The notes under the pieces are model-generated. The model was not told where the DNA came from. It ran no database searches and saw only the letters and a list, made by a program, of their open reading frames with translations. Positions 11,685 to 25,391 of a stretch of DNA of 64,000 nucleotides are shown here, one piece after another; within the stretch, counting starts at the first letter, position 1, and each line of letters begins with the position of its first letter. The position numbers were made by a program, and so were the translations under genes. The DNA lies in contig NC_034015.1 in the NCBI RefSeq assembly GCF_000346465.2, forward strand, positions 19,220,462 through 19,284,461, in the 5' to 3' direction. This DNA comes from Prunus persica (Eukaryota; Streptophyta; Magnoliopsida; Rosales; Rosaceae).

Positions 11685-14607
11685 TTTTCAAGGATGCAAA
11701 TTTATCTAACAAATCTGAATTTAAAAACAAAATGGAAATTTTTGGAGCTTATCCTTTGGCCCTTGATTTTCTTTTTTGGTCTCAAATTAAAAAGGAAACG
11801 TGATTTGAATTGGAAGATATTTTTTCTTTAAAAGGTATAAGGAAGCATGCATGGGATTATCCATGCCGGAAAAAATAATCCATTAAATATTGTTTTGGAG
11901 CAAAACAGAGAAAAATAAAAGGAACCACTACTAACATATATTGAAAGAACTTGGTCATTCTTTCTCGATTGAAAACGATGGTCTATTTACTCAATTGAAA
12001 CAACTGACCCCACTGAGATTTTGATTTAAGATATAGATTTTTTTCTTGTGTATATAAAGTAATTTGAGAACGAAAGATTCTAGATTTTCGTTATAGGATA
12101 AGGTGATCAACTCTTTTTTTCTTTACATGATTGTCTTAAAACCATCCAATATCAAACTTGCATTATTTTCATTTAATTATCGTCCACCTAATATCTTTCT
12201 CCTTTTTTAAAAATTTTTAAAAATTTTATACAAACGCTATTTTATACTTAATATAATCTAAATTATGGGGATGAAGATTGAAACTCAGGTGTATAATGGA
12301 AAACACATCAACTCTAGCCAACTTGACTAAACCAATATCTGCCAATATCTCTCTTTAAGTGTACACTTTCATGCTTATCATTATTTGTTAATAAATAATT
12401 TAAAATAGTTTTTGTCAACAAAATAAATAAATAGAGAGTAGGAGGAATCAAAAGGTGCAAGCAAAACAACAAATGGGATGTGTTGGTTTTCATGACTTTA
12501 AGCTTTGATTTTCCATTTACCCTTACGAAAAAAGAATTTAAAAAAGTCCATATTGATGTGTACAAGAAGTCACAAGACAACAGTAAAGCTTCAATATTCT
12601 ATGTTGTATTGGTCATATTCGTTGAAAGTTAAAAGTAGCAAGATCAAGTTTCCACATATCTTATAGCTTTTCGCAAGCAGTGGTGCAGTTGCTTTCACTC
12701 TAAACTATTTCCAATTTCCACTGTGGACATGCCGGTTACGAATCGCAGCATGCCATGTGGAAAGTGATAATATTGCACAAACTATTATTCTATTTTTTCT
12801 TTTTTACTCCACCCTCACTATTATGCCATATGGTCCGGTAATTGAGAGACTAAATTGCAGCTTACGCCTACAAAATGTACAAACACAATCCGCAAGTTCA
12901 TGTCATGAGGAAGTTTCCAGGACAAACTCATTAACGTTTGTTACTCTAATTTGAGTGCTAAAATGGTTCATACATCATTTGTTATATTACTTACACGAGT
13001 AAAAAAATTGCTAACAATTATCAAATACAATAATTACAACTTCAAAATCAAGACATGTATTCCAGACAACGGTTTTATCAGTATCGATTACGCTTGTGTG
13101 TACGATTTTGATTTGTTGATATATAATATAAAATATACGTACCATGCGACTTACAATAATCAAACGGTTGTTGAAACTACCATTTCTCTCTCTTAGAATT
13201 ATAACAAAAATTGCATAACTACGTTGGTTGAATATTTGGCTTGATGTCTATTATAATGGGTGATGTATCGATCAGACCAAGTTTCCTGGTTGTTATAGAA
13301 TACAACTGTGATTGGGTGACCAGTAACCTACCACTTAATCAGTTGATTTTAAGACAATGCATGAGTCTCCCGTTTCAACGAAATAAAAATAATTTAAAAT
13401 GCATAAATTCAAACAAGTAATTATATATTTTAATATCTTATTTGAGCTACATCGAGATCGGTCCAATTTCATAGTCATTATATCATATGCAAATTATTAT
13501 TAATATAGCACCGAAGACGTATTCATTAAACAATCAAAGTCATATATTAAAACTAATTTTTTTGGTTAACCAAAAATAAAATACTCATTCGATTCTCATG
13601 GTGCCACAAAACACTCAAGATCCTATCTTATCTCTAACCAAAATGATTTACAGACTCCTTTTTCTTTTTTCTTTTTTTTTTCGCATAAAACTTATCTTCA
13701 AGTTACGAAATAAATAATTATTTTTCATGTAATTAAGGATGAACTCTAAATTTTAAAAATGAGATAGACTAAAATTATTTTATGGGTGAACTGTTAATTT
13801 TAGACTAAGCTAAATTTTAAAATTTATATACTAACTATGAGAAAGAAAGAAAATTTAAATAAAAACTCACCTGAGCTATAACCTAAATTAGACATACGTT
13901 GACACGTCCCTGCACGTAATTAACTTAATTTATTACATGCATGTCATGTGATTTGTGTGACAATTTCTTTATCCTATGCATTTCTCAGTTACTGGGAAAG
14001 GAATCCACTAGCAAAAAAGAAGAAAAAGAAAGGAATATTATTGTATTTTAAAATATTTGAGGGGCAGAGATAAGACATAAATGCATGAACAGTTCCCACT
14101 TTGGAAAAGAGATCCGTGAAAATAAAATTCTTGTCTTCCTCTCCTAAGACGCAATGAGATGCATTTTCTATGTCCTCACATACTTCATGGTTAATGTTTT
14201 TTTGTGTGGATAATTTATAATTAAGATGATATTTTCTCATTAAAGACATCAAGATGTTCGAAAGCAAATATTATTTGGGAGACTTTGGAAAAGCCCAAAG
14301 GAGAGAGAAAATTTTTAAAACAAGCAAAAATGGACAAAATTGCCCTTATTTATTTTTTGATTTCCTAAGAAATCCTTTACATTTGCATGTCTTTGGTTTG
14401 AAAGTTAAGAGGTTATTCTGTCTTTTTTCAAAAAGCTTTGGCTTTTTCCAAAAATGAAAATTTTTTTATGGGTAAAACCTAAATTTACTATATTATTTTA
14501 TATAACAGAGAAAAAGTATAATGACGTGCTTTGCCTAATCTGAATTATTTTAAAGGAAAAAAAGAAGCTAATCACTTTATTCAGGTTCAGTGATGAAAAC
14601 AATATTT

Positions 14608-14609
<2 letters not shown>

Positions 14610-14656
<47 letters not shown>
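14610..14656. repeat. (TC)n microsatellite
   Basis: Perfect TC run of about 23 units in intergenic DNA. Confidence 0.95.
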
Positions 14657-14661
<5 letters not shown>

Positions 14662-17600
14662 TGTTTTATAATTGTTTATCACTTGATCTGTTTCATTTGC
14701 ACCTAATTAATCATCAACAACAAACCAGTAATTAAAACCTAAACAAATCTTTAGGAAAATAAAAAGAAAAAAGAAAGTTTGGTTTAAAAAGGGGTTAGAT
14801 GGCTTCCTATCTTGTCATGCAGTTTCATTACGTATCAAAAACTAGAATTGGCGGGTCCCAAAGCGTTACCCAACTTTGATTTATTTATTTTTCGATCAAC
14901 TTTAGTAGTCTTTCATTTGTTTTATGTTTTACTGAGTTTAGTTTATTTATTTTAAGTAATTCCATATCAATATGACCTCCTTATCTTAGTATTGAGGAAA
15001 TATTGTCCTAAAGCGAACTTGACATGTTACTTCTTCCTTCCTGTATGAATATTTGGATTTAATATGTGATTCAAATTGATTTGTTCGACTATGGAATGAA
15101 TGTTCGTTCTTGAAAGAACGTCAACGAAATATAACGACATGTTATTAATACAATTTTAATAAAATAGACGAAGATATTTTTTTTCATTATCCATATTTGT
15201 AAATCAGACCCTACCATAAAATTAAAAACGTCACGTTTTATACATTTAAAGCCCAAAAGCAATATCCAATTTCTCATAAGAGTCGCTTAAATCTTTTAAG
15301 AAAGTAATGGATCAGCATGGGCACTTGATTAACAAGTATAAGCAATCAAATTGGCTTTTTCCAAAAGCACAAGCCAAAATCCAACAGATTGCTCCAATAA
15401 TAATACTGCAACTGTGTGATGATCAAATCAAGAGGATGATGAATATACAACATCAGCCTCATGACCAAATTGCCCTTGGATGGCCCCCTCAAAAATAATA
15501 AAATAGTTTCTCTCATCGTGCAAAATGCAACATAACTAACTCAGGGAGAGTATTGATCGTTTTAATGATAAGGCAAAGCGTTTTAAGGTTCGCCAAACAA
15601 AATGGAAAGGGCAGGTTGTGTCTTTGTTTTGTTTTGGATCAGTTTGCCACGTTTCGTTGAGGCCTATTGATTGGCAGTTATCCAAACTTCTAGCTTTTGT
15701 GGGGTCCAAATCTTTCTATGTTAGCAGGCTCATTTTGGACTTTCAAGAAACTTTGTGTGTCATCTCGTAAAGGGTCGGTGTCACCTAACCGAACGAGTCA
15801 GCCCATTTTATTTATCTGATCAGATCAAATGGTTCTACGATTTTCTACGTATTAAAATTTTATTTTTATTTTTATTTTGGACAAGTAAATATTAAATATT
15901 GTTTAAATAAATAGAGAAACAAAGAAATGGAAAATATGATTAAGAAAAGACTGCACCTCATCTAGAAGATTTTGAATTTATGGGTTTTTGTAGTTTGGTT
16001 CTTGCCTCGTGGTCCATTGCATGTTATATACAAATTGATTTTTTATATTTTATTTTATAAATAAGTCCATAAACTTTATTCTAAGTTTCCTATGATGCAA
16101 TGCTTATCATGATTGTGTTTAAACGAGGACGACAATTGCCCAATTTTTCAATATCATGACTCAATGAGTCTTTTTGATTTGATACGAAGTCACACACAAC
16201 AGCCGAAAGCCATCGGAATTTTAATGTTATCCTCAAAATCAAGTTTGGACAACCACTAAAATTTTAATATTCTGAAGTTAAGTTGATCAATTGAAGATAG
16301 TCGTATAATATAATAGTCGGATGATATAACATGTCAGATATATGTTAAGACAATTTGACTAATATATTATGTTGCGAGATTAACTAGCAGTCAATTGATG
16401 TCGAACTAAATATTGTGTCATGGTAAATTAACGATATAACATATCAACTTTCAATTAAAATAATGTTTCCTCCTATCAAGTCGGGCATGTTTATCCAATA
16501 ATAATGTAGAACACCAATTTGGACGTCCACATCCATGGCATTGGCAATATGAGTTGAGCTCTGCTGCCGCCCTATCATTTATTTTATACAAAGTTTTTGT
16601 TTGGTCAGAATCATTGATACATACTCTTCCAAATCAAAGTGACAAACATGTTAAAAACCAATGGGGCCACAAGCAGAAAGCCAGAAACGGTTGGATACGG
16701 CAAAAGAAAGTGTCCCACATTGATAATGATGTATTTAACAGAAGACTTAACGAAATTATCCTCAGCGGAGCCAAAAGTGATTTGTCATTTGACTTGCCAA
16801 CTATGTTTTGAAATTAGTATTAGGTACGCTAATTGAAGTTTTAACCAACTCTTAATCAATTTCTGTTGTAAATATAATGACCCAATATCCTAAATCTCTC
16901 CATTAATCTTTGTTTAGTTATATGATATCCAGCTGCTCCACTTTCCTTGACATTGAAAGTTGAAAAACTACTTCACTTAAATTGATTCAACAATCAACCA
17001 ACTCCACCGCCTATTTTTACTTATAGTTTCTGGTTTTAATTTCACGAAGACTAAATTGCTGAAATTTTTATTGCAAGACAAGATCACTACCTACCACTTT
17101 CCCAACCAAAATCTTTTTTTTGAAGAATCCCTTCATCTTCATGCCATGCTTTGTTGGTTGAGTTGGGACCGGACCACTGTGAACATATATGATCACAAAG
17201 CCAAACCAACCACCAGCTGGGGCGGGGGGCAGAGGTAATGGGCTCAGCCCCTCTCTTCCTAGCTGTTGACCAAACTCACCACTTGCTCCTTTGGTGACCT
17301 GTTGCGTAAACAAGTCTGGTAGGTAATTGCGTGCTGAAATACACAACTTCAGGTTAATATGCATGGCTCATGTTTAGCTCAGAATTACCCAATGGAACAA
17401 ATTAGGTCACTGATTAAGATAGAGGGCCTCATTAACCAAACTCACCACTTTCAAGGCAATGTTTGTTTATCAACATTCGTTCTTCTGATCCAATACTTGA
17501 ATGAAACAACTGAGCTGATATGTCAAATATAATATCAGACATGTTGCTTGCTGTCATTGTTGTAAACGTCACAAGTGTTTCCGTTACATGATTAAAGGAA

Positions 17601-20600
17601 AAGTTGATCAACAACAACGACATCCTCTTGTTAAAGGAATTGCAGATATCATCATTTTTAAAGGGATAAGAATTTAAAAAGATACTTTCTTTCTTTCCAA
17701 GTTTGCAACTCACGCAGAAGAAGAGTTTCCTTATCTTTTTTGTGTTTGTATGCGTGCGTGCGTGCGTGTGGTCATGGGATGAATTTGACACACAAGCAAC
17801 CCTGAAACCATATATTATCCAATTTCTCATCTTGCTTAGGCTGCCAGTGCCACCTCATCTTATTATCTTAATCCCGATCCTTTACAACAGTGAACGACCC
17901 TACTCTTCTCTCTTTATGAAAATCCAGCTTCTTGGGCCCGCATTTGATAGTGTTGTTCTTTGCCAAATGACACCAATAATTAATTACATACGCGCGTGAA
18001 CGACTGTGAACCGTTGATTGATGTGAATTTAACGGTAAGTTTCATACTAAATCTTGTCTAAAAATCGTCTAGGCGTTCATGATAAGAATTTTTGTAGTGT
18101 TGTTTTAGTTGTCACGTATAATTAGTGCTCCTAGTAAAAGTAATCTAATGAGTGATGGCATGGTAAATCTCTAAAACATTGATGAACGAATGCTTACTAA
18201 GGCGAAATATAGGGGTGCTACCTGCTGGCTGGCCCTATAAAAATGCTAACCATGTGTTTGGTGGGCTCCTAACACACACAGTGCAGAGGCCTAATTTACT
18301 TGGGCCTATTACTTAAATAAAATATGGGCCAGAAGGCATATATTTTTTTTTTTTTTTTCAGTGTGGTGTCCAGTATGTTCATCAGTAAACGTGAAAAGGA
18401 AAATAATTAGAATTTCTTCTTTATGCACCGACTTGTTTACTCACCGCACCCTATCTCTAATTCTGTTTAATTTTAAACAAAATAATATTATCGATAATGT
18501 GTTGTTATCATTGTGATCAAGAAACAAAACAACATATTAGCCATCCATTTTTGCCGACATCAATAATATATCGATCTGCATTTTTAATTAACCACTGGAC
18601 GTGCTGCACATAGTTATAAAATAAATAAAAAAATTATTTATAGAGAACAACTACTAATAAAGTTAAATTATCATTAATTGTGTTTGGAAGTTTAGCTCAA
18701 TATACAAGGCATGCGGTCGGCACTAAATCTTAATTATTTATATTTTGTAAAGGATTAGATGGTTTCACATTTGATTTGGCAGCTCTCACAAATGGATCTA
18801 AACTTCTAAACTGTATATCGAACCTTACATGCAATATTGCCCATCCGATCCAAGATCCGACCCCATCAATATTTGCCAGCCCATAACGTATCCACAGAGA
18901 GAGAGACAGAGAGAAAGAGAGAGACAGAGAGAGACAGAGGGCTGGGGCCTTTGGCAATGAAGAAAACTGTCATATATCTCAATGGTTATCGTGACATGGT
19001 CCCTCAAATATTGAAGCATACTATTACGAAAGCTACACAAATTTGGACACAAGTAAATATGAATGACAAAAGAGTAAAATTTTTCACCAACGTCCCAATC
19101 AAGATATATGTCTCCACTCCCAACAGGCCAACATGTGCAGGAGTGAACCATAAACTGCATACGTAGCCTGCTTCGTGATCGTGAAAAATTATGTGCTTCT
19201 GATCAATTCTGAATATTTCTGATAAATCGATCATGAATATTATTATTGTGTGACGAATGACTAATTTTGAAGTTCCTATATATGTTATCTGTTTTAATAC
19301 CCGATTTGGTATATATCTAGAGGCTTTTGTTCTTGTGTGCTTGTCTTTAATACTTGTTTCCACTATAGCCTCACAAATATTCAACAAAGCTTGGTTTGTA
19401 TTATCCTAACTCACACATGCTTACGTGTGTGCTAACTAAGGGACTGATATGATATATGCCCGTAATTATGAACTTAGAATGTCCGAGTTCATGACATGCC
19501 CTATACTCATCCATTAATTATCATTAGACTAATTGGTTTTCATAGCCCTAATTTTTACTTTTTGAGGAATGGCGTATTTCAAATTGCTTTTCTTTCTTCG
19601 TTTCCCTTCGCTTAAACTCAAATTATTTTAAACGCTATGGCCTCCTGATCGGTGACCGCAACCTCATATATGATAAACACTTACTTTTAAAGATAAATGA
19701 AGTTTATAGGTGTCCAGATTCAAATAAGTGAAACATATACTAATACATTTTGGGTAAACAAATTACTTGGGGGAGTGTATGAGTACGTACTCTTTTTTTT
19801 TTTATTATTATTTAAGATATGACAAAAAAACGCATGAATTTGGTGAAACCTATAGGAGATATTTGGGGTTTTTGTACAACTGTACTAGTAATAACTTGAT
19901 AGGCAATTCTTACTCCATCATGCTTAAAGACACGAGACAGAAGATTCAAGCAACACAACTTTTATATTTAACCCTGTGTAACAAATTTAGCAGAATTGGG
20001 GAAAAATAATTATAGCAGTGGTCCTACTTTTAACTTCATCGATCGATGACCTCATGAATGCCAAATGAAGCGATATACAGCCTTTTAAAGTAATTAATTA
20101 ATAATGATATCTTTTGTTTGGAATTTGGATGCACGCAAAACATGGAGGTAAGGTAAATGCCTCACTATTTAATCCCATCACGAAGTAAGTAAGCTAAATT
20201 ATTATAAATAAAATGCTCGCCAGAGATTGAATGATTACTTTTCAATAATTGACATATTGCTCTCCATCGTTCACGTGAGGTGCTTAGGGTTGACTATGTT
20301 GGGACAATTTCCAACTAGTTGCAAATTTGTTGGTAGGTCAATAATGTAAACTCTCATGTTTGGCTACTCTTTTATTTATTTATTTATTTATTTTTTTCCC
20401 GTTACTTACTGGTCCATAGAATTAAAAATAAAATAAAAATACATACATTCATGATTTTTGGCATATTGTTATCAAATTTTTGTTATTCCGCTTTGTTTTC
20501 ATAATAATTGTTTATTATGACTTTGGGAAAAAACTGCATTTTTTTTTTCTTCTGGTGAGATACTGAAAGATATTCAATAAAATAATATAGATATATATGG

Positions 20601-20604
20601 AAAA

Positions 20605-20759
20605 GATGTGGGGAGGGGTTGGGCGCAAAGGTTTGTCCCTTGTCAGTACAAGCATTGATTGTCTTTTGGCAATACTGAGGTCAGGACTTGTTGCCATCTA
20701 CACTGTAACCCATATTTCATCTGCCTCAAAATAACATTCCTTCCTGTTCCTCCCATAAC
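20605..20759 (+). ncRNA. Weak candidate miR482-like hairpin
   Basis: The stretch at 20738-20759 contains TTCCTCCCAT in a context resembling the 3p mature form of the miR482/2118 superfamily as I remember it. An upstream G-rich stretch at 20605-20625 (GTGGGGAGGGGTTGGG) can pair with it imperfectly, with several G:U pairs, across a loop of about 110 nt. Pairing was judged by eye and no fold was computed. Chance resemblance is quite possible. Confidence 0.15.
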
Positions 20760-21521
20760 TTGAACCAACATAATACAAAGAAAAAATACACTGTGATCCT
20801 CATCACTCCATCCTCCTTAATTACAACTCACCATATCAGTTACCTGGCTAGCTCTCTTGGATACTAAACTTGATATATATAATTCTATTGCGCACGGGCA
20901 TGGATGTTTCAAATGTAGAAGTACTATAATTTTGAAATCAGAACTCTGATATCATGTTAGTCGTCTTATTTATTAATTCATAAAGAGACGTTTATGAATA
21001 TTTCAAATATCAAAAGTATTATAATTTCTATAATTAAAGTTCTAATATCGTCTTGTTAATTAAGACGTTTACGAAAATGATTAAGACCATGGTTATAGCT
21101 TAGACCAAAGTGAAACAAAAAATTGAAGCACTGAGAAATTTGTGGTTTAACACGAGCCCTAGAGAGTACATGCATGTGGTGGCTCAGATCGATTGTCCAT
21201 TAAGTCGAGAGTACAAAGCAATATATATATCGATTATAATTGAGATGATCATTGGTTCAAATCAAGGTGTGTAGTGATGGATGTAAATGTGATGTGATCC
21301 TAAAATATTTGTGTGGCCAGCATGCAACGTTGAGTTGTACTAGTGTGGCTAGACTAGCTGAGGTGCCACTACTATTTATTTTTCTCACTGGGGGCCGGAT
21401 TGTGGGGTGAATTACTAACTTTGCAGATAGGGTTTTGATATCAATATGGGGTCTGTGTAGTAGCATTCCACACATCTTTTGGTTTGTCTTTTTTAACTTG
21501 TTTGTTTGGGTATCAAGAAGT

Positions 21522-21527
21522 CACGTG
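21522..21527. promoter_or_regulatory. G-box (CACGTG) upstream of the GATA gene
   Basis: A perfect CACGTG palindrome lies 250 bp upstream of the ATG, just before a CT-rich leader tract. G-boxes bind bHLH (PIF) and bZIP (HY5) factors, and GNC/CGA1-type GATA genes are known targets of light and PIF signalling. That this site is used is inference. Confidence 0.4.
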
Positions 21528-21536
21528 AATGTCTTC

Positions 21537-21540
<4 letters not shown>

Positions 21541-21578
<38 letters not shown>
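21541..21578. repeat. (CT)n microsatellite in the GATA leader/promoter
   Basis: Nearly perfect CT run 200 bp upstream of the ATG. Such CT (GAGA-type) tracts are frequent in plant core promoters and 5' leaders. Confidence 0.92.
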
Positions 21579-21582
<4 letters not shown>

Positions 21583-21776
21583 TGCTATAGCTGATCTCTT
21601 CTTTTAAAAGAGTAACACCACTCTACAGCTTAGGCCCTTTTGCCTTTCTCTCTTTTTACTTTCTATGTCTCCCTCTACTTCTCCGACCTCTTCCACCTTT
21701 ACTGGAGTAACATATAAGATTTGATTGACTAGCCTTCTCCTAATTTGCTAGCTTTCTCTTTTTGATCTCTCTCCCA

Positions 21777-23012
21777 ATGGCTCCACCTTCCCCTTTTCTT
21801 GAGCTCAGTGGAGATGGTGGAGATCATGATCATCAATACCACCATCTCTTCAATCTAGAACCTCAAACTTCTTTCTCTTCTTCCTCTCTTTCCAGCCCCA
21901 TATTCTTAAACCCATCTCAAGCCCAAGCACCATCCGGTCACTATAGAGAACCACAAAACTTTCAATTCCAACTCCTAGAGGTACTATTACTATATAATTT
22001 AATTATGTGATCTCTATATCTTATTTGGTTTCCTGTACCTAATGAATTCTCTTATTTTTTAGGCTGATCATCATAACATTGTCTCGTATGGCGGATCATG
22101 TGATTACGACCCTCAAACCCTCGAAAACGAAAGTGGCAGTGGTACTATTCTGAAATTAAGCATTTCCAAGAATGAAGCTGGCAGAAATGGAAATCCAAGT
22201 ACTGATAAGTGGATGTCTTCAAAGATGAGGATGATGAAGAAGATGACAAACCCGGATCAAACGTCGAGCAGCTGTACATCCAGCGATGATAAACCAGTTG
22301 CAATGAAGTTATCAATATCACACAAGTCTGAAGAGCAGAAGCCGCAGCATCCTGACATGATCAGCTGCAGCAACAAATCATCAAACATCATGAACAACAA
22401 CGTCCCAATTATTAGGGTTTGCTCTGATTGCAACACTACTAAGACACCTCTATGGAGGAGCGGACCAAGAGGCCCCAAGGTAATTCATTACTTAATCTTC
22501 TGTCTAATTTATTGCTAACTTCAACTATACAAAGATAAAAAGTTAATTTGATAACTATTCTAATTGAAGTTAAAATTTTCTTTCTTTTTATGTACTTATT
22601 AATTTGCACAATTATGGTGGAGCAGTCACTTTGCAACGCCTGTGGAATTCGGCAAAGGAAGGCAAGGCGGGCCATGGCGGCTGCTGCAGCGGCAGCAAGC
22701 GGCACAACCCTGGCTGCTGCGCCATCTATGAAGAGTACTAGTAAGGCGCAACACAAAGACAATAAACCAAGAGGTGCTTCTACTGTCCCGTTCAAGAAAA
22801 GGCCGTACAATAAACTCAGCTCAACCCCACCATCAAAAGGCAGACCACCAAAGAAGCTTTGTTTTGAGGATTTCGCAATAAGCATGGACAATAACCATTC
22901 ATCATCTGCCACTACCACCACCACTACTAGCCTTCAACGAGTTTTCCCACAAGACGAGAAGGAAGCTGCGATCCTGCTCATGGCTCTATCTTGTGGACTT
23001 GTTCATGGTTGA
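21777..23012 (+). CDS. B-class GATA transcription factor with LLM domain (GNC/CGA1 type), 335 aa
   Basis: Exons: 21777-21980, 22063-22479, 22626-23012; all introns are phase 0. The start is the ATG in CCCAATGGCTCC, giving MAPPSPFLEL. A single type-IV zinc finger has C188-x2-C191, an 18-residue loop, then C210-x2-C213. The second intron splits the finger right after GPRGPK, an arrangement typical of plant GATA genes. A basic tail (QRKARRAM) and a poly-Ala run follow. The protein ends with EAAILLMALSCGLVHG, the LLM motif that defines B-GATAs with the long N-terminus of GNC and CGA1/GNL. Members are nuclear regulators of chloroplast development, greening and nitrogen response, acting downstream of light, cytokinin and gibberellin. 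The N-terminal half is low-complexity (Ser, His, Met/Lys). Which of the two paralogues it represents cannot be decided here. Confidence 0.95.
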
Positions 23013-23727
23013 ATTAATTTCGACACCGATCTTCGAGTTTAATTAGTCCACAACAAGTACTTCTTTTGTTGTAGTAGTAGTAGTATTTAGTTATATTATT
23101 ATTAGGACTAAACCAAGTTCAGGTTAGAGAGAGTGTGAGAGAGTAACAAAATCAGTGATGATGAGGAACCGAATGAATTAGTTAGTTCAATAAAAACCAA
23201 AAAATAAATGAAGTAAATGTTGTGATGATGTTATGAGAGCTTATTAATTATATGGTGTTTTGTTTTGGGCAAGTAGAAATAGAATTCACCATGCAAATTA
23301 TGGTGCTAGCTGCTTGTTCAATATAAATGTCTTGTACGTTGCGTTATCATTTTGATAAATTAATATTGTCATCTTACATATATATAAAACTAATAAATTT
23401 TTCCGAAGGTTTGCCGCATATATATACTCGTTTTGCTTTCCTTGTCCTCTTGTTGTTTGATTTCAGTGCTGCCCGCAGTTAGCTGGTACAAATCTTAGTT
23501 GTGAAGTGAAGTAGATAGGGTTTTTTCCATTTACTGTATCAGAGTTTATAATTGAAGAGGTACCATCGATCACTGACCAGAAATTAATGCCAAGTTTGGA
23601 ATATCTTGTAGAGAACCAAAATATTTTTGAGTCACATGACCGTTAGAATTAGTGGATACATATACTGCATATGCAGTAGGGCACGAAGATTGAGGGGTGC
23701 TGCAGCAGATCATCCCAAACATACAAA

Positions 23728-23775
<48 letters not shown>

Positions 23776-25391
23776 CTAATACATGAGGTTTAATAATCAA
23801 AGAGAACTTTAGGGAATATATATATATAGGGTGTTTCATATGAGAAAGGAACAACTGAGCTTTTTACAGTCTACAGTTGATTTCTTTTTCGTTTTGTTTT
23901 GTTGCTGAAATGCTTTATGGGCTTACTGGCAAAACAATAATGACGGTGATGATTCAGAGTTGATATATATATATATATGTATGTATAGATACAGCCTTTT
24001 GGGCTGGAAAGGTTGTCACCTAGAGGATCGTTTGTCTCAGACATTGTCTGTATTCGAAGTTGATATTGAAGAGAGCTAGTAGTAGCAGCAGCAGCAGCTT
24101 AGTGGTACAAAGGAAGAAGAAGGACTAAACTTGTAGTATATGCGTGAGTGTACAGTGAGTCTTGAGCCGTAGCCACAGTTAAGTACTTCAAAGGGATAGA
24201 TAAGTTGCACAATATCAGACTTCGAGTTGGCTCGCTCTGTGTTTTTGCTGGAGGCGAATGTGGTAATGTATGGGTAGTACGTATGACTTTATATATGAAG
24301 AAGGCATCTAGCTAAGTTTTCTTTTGGCAGTTCGAAATATTTTCAGATTCACTCACACCGCCCGAAAAAAACGAAAGAAATTGGAACCCATTTTTCCATC
24401 CATCATCCTCGCCATTGAGCTAACCTTAATGACAAGTTCATATAATCCGTTTAGACAATGACGTTAAATAATTCATCAAGAAGTTGCATGCAATGAAGAA
24501 AATGAATTGTGAAGATTTTCCAAAGGCTCAACCAGTTGGTGTTAGATCACTCCCCAATAATTATTTGGGTTTGGAACTTAGGCAATATATCATGATCTAT
24601 AGTAGGAATGGGACCACTTTCTCATTTAAATTTTAATTTTTAACTTTTGGTAAGGACAGGTTATTTTGTTTTCTCTGGTGTTGAAACTTGGGGTTCTTTA
24701 TGCATGGAGGTTTTGTTGCTAGTTCCTTGTTCGCGAGAGAGAAAACAAAAGATGTACGCTCGCCAAAGAGAGAGAGAGAAAAAAAAAGAAAAAAAAAAGT
24801 AATTTTGGAAATAAATAAAAAATAATAAAATTTTAATTTAAAAGTTTAATGACATATCGTGTGTTAAATAGTTAAGTGACTTAGATTTCTCAAAATTCGG
24901 ATAAATATACGCAACCTAAAAACGTAGGCTTGGAAGCCTATATTTCAAATGCCCAAGGGAAAGGAAAACGAATCAAATCGTCTTTTTGTGTTTAGACAAC
25001 GGCAAACTTTGCTTGAGAAATAAAAAATTCCTGAAAAAAAGAAACTTAAATCATTAATAAAACGAAAAGAAAAAGGAAAATTATTGAAAACATCCCCATG
25101 ATCGACGACACGTACTTTTATCTAGGGAACATTGACTTTAACCATAAAAAAGCATACCTTTATACTTCAACAAAACGACAGGTCGTGCGTACTATTCCGA
25201 CCCCATTTTTCTCAACATTTTGAAGTCCTAAATACGCGAACTCTTAATTTGTAAAATTAGTTAATTAACGACTAGAGCAGACTGTTTGGGAGTTCTTCAA
25301 CAGATTCCTATCTTGGCTCTGCGCAGTCGAGCCCAGAGAGAGAGAGAGAGCGCGCGAGCTAGCCCCAAATAGCTGAGACTCAAAAGCAAAA
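23013..25391. other. Intergenic between GATA gene and small TM-protein gene
   Basis: Begins with the probable 3' UTR of the GATA gene (AATAAAAACC near 23188). It contains a GT/GA compound microsatellite (23729-23774) and AT-rich filler. No coding sequence was recognised. The last 100 bp, with a GA tract just before the ATG at 25392, is the probable leader of the next gene. Confidence 0.6.
23729..23774. repeat. Compound (GT)n(GA)n microsatellite
   Basis: A short GT run passes directly into an uninterrupted GA run of about 19 units. Confidence 0.92.

Larger units (their letters stand above)
11700..21500. other. Gene-poor intergenic region of about 10 kb
   Basis: Strongly AT-rich, with short unrelated reading frames on both strands and no exon series, domain or tRNA-like structure that I could support. 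It holds a (TC)n microsatellite (14610-14656), an imperfect GA tract (about 18896-18940), a short CGTG-type tract near 17751-17768 and a more GC-rich island at about 17150-17300. One weak microRNA-like hairpin at 20605-20759 is reported separately. Confidence 0.6.

Noticed and set aside
17068..17364. Minus-strand 98-aa frame over a GC-richer island
   Set aside because: Composition alone, with no homology, signal or flanking exons.
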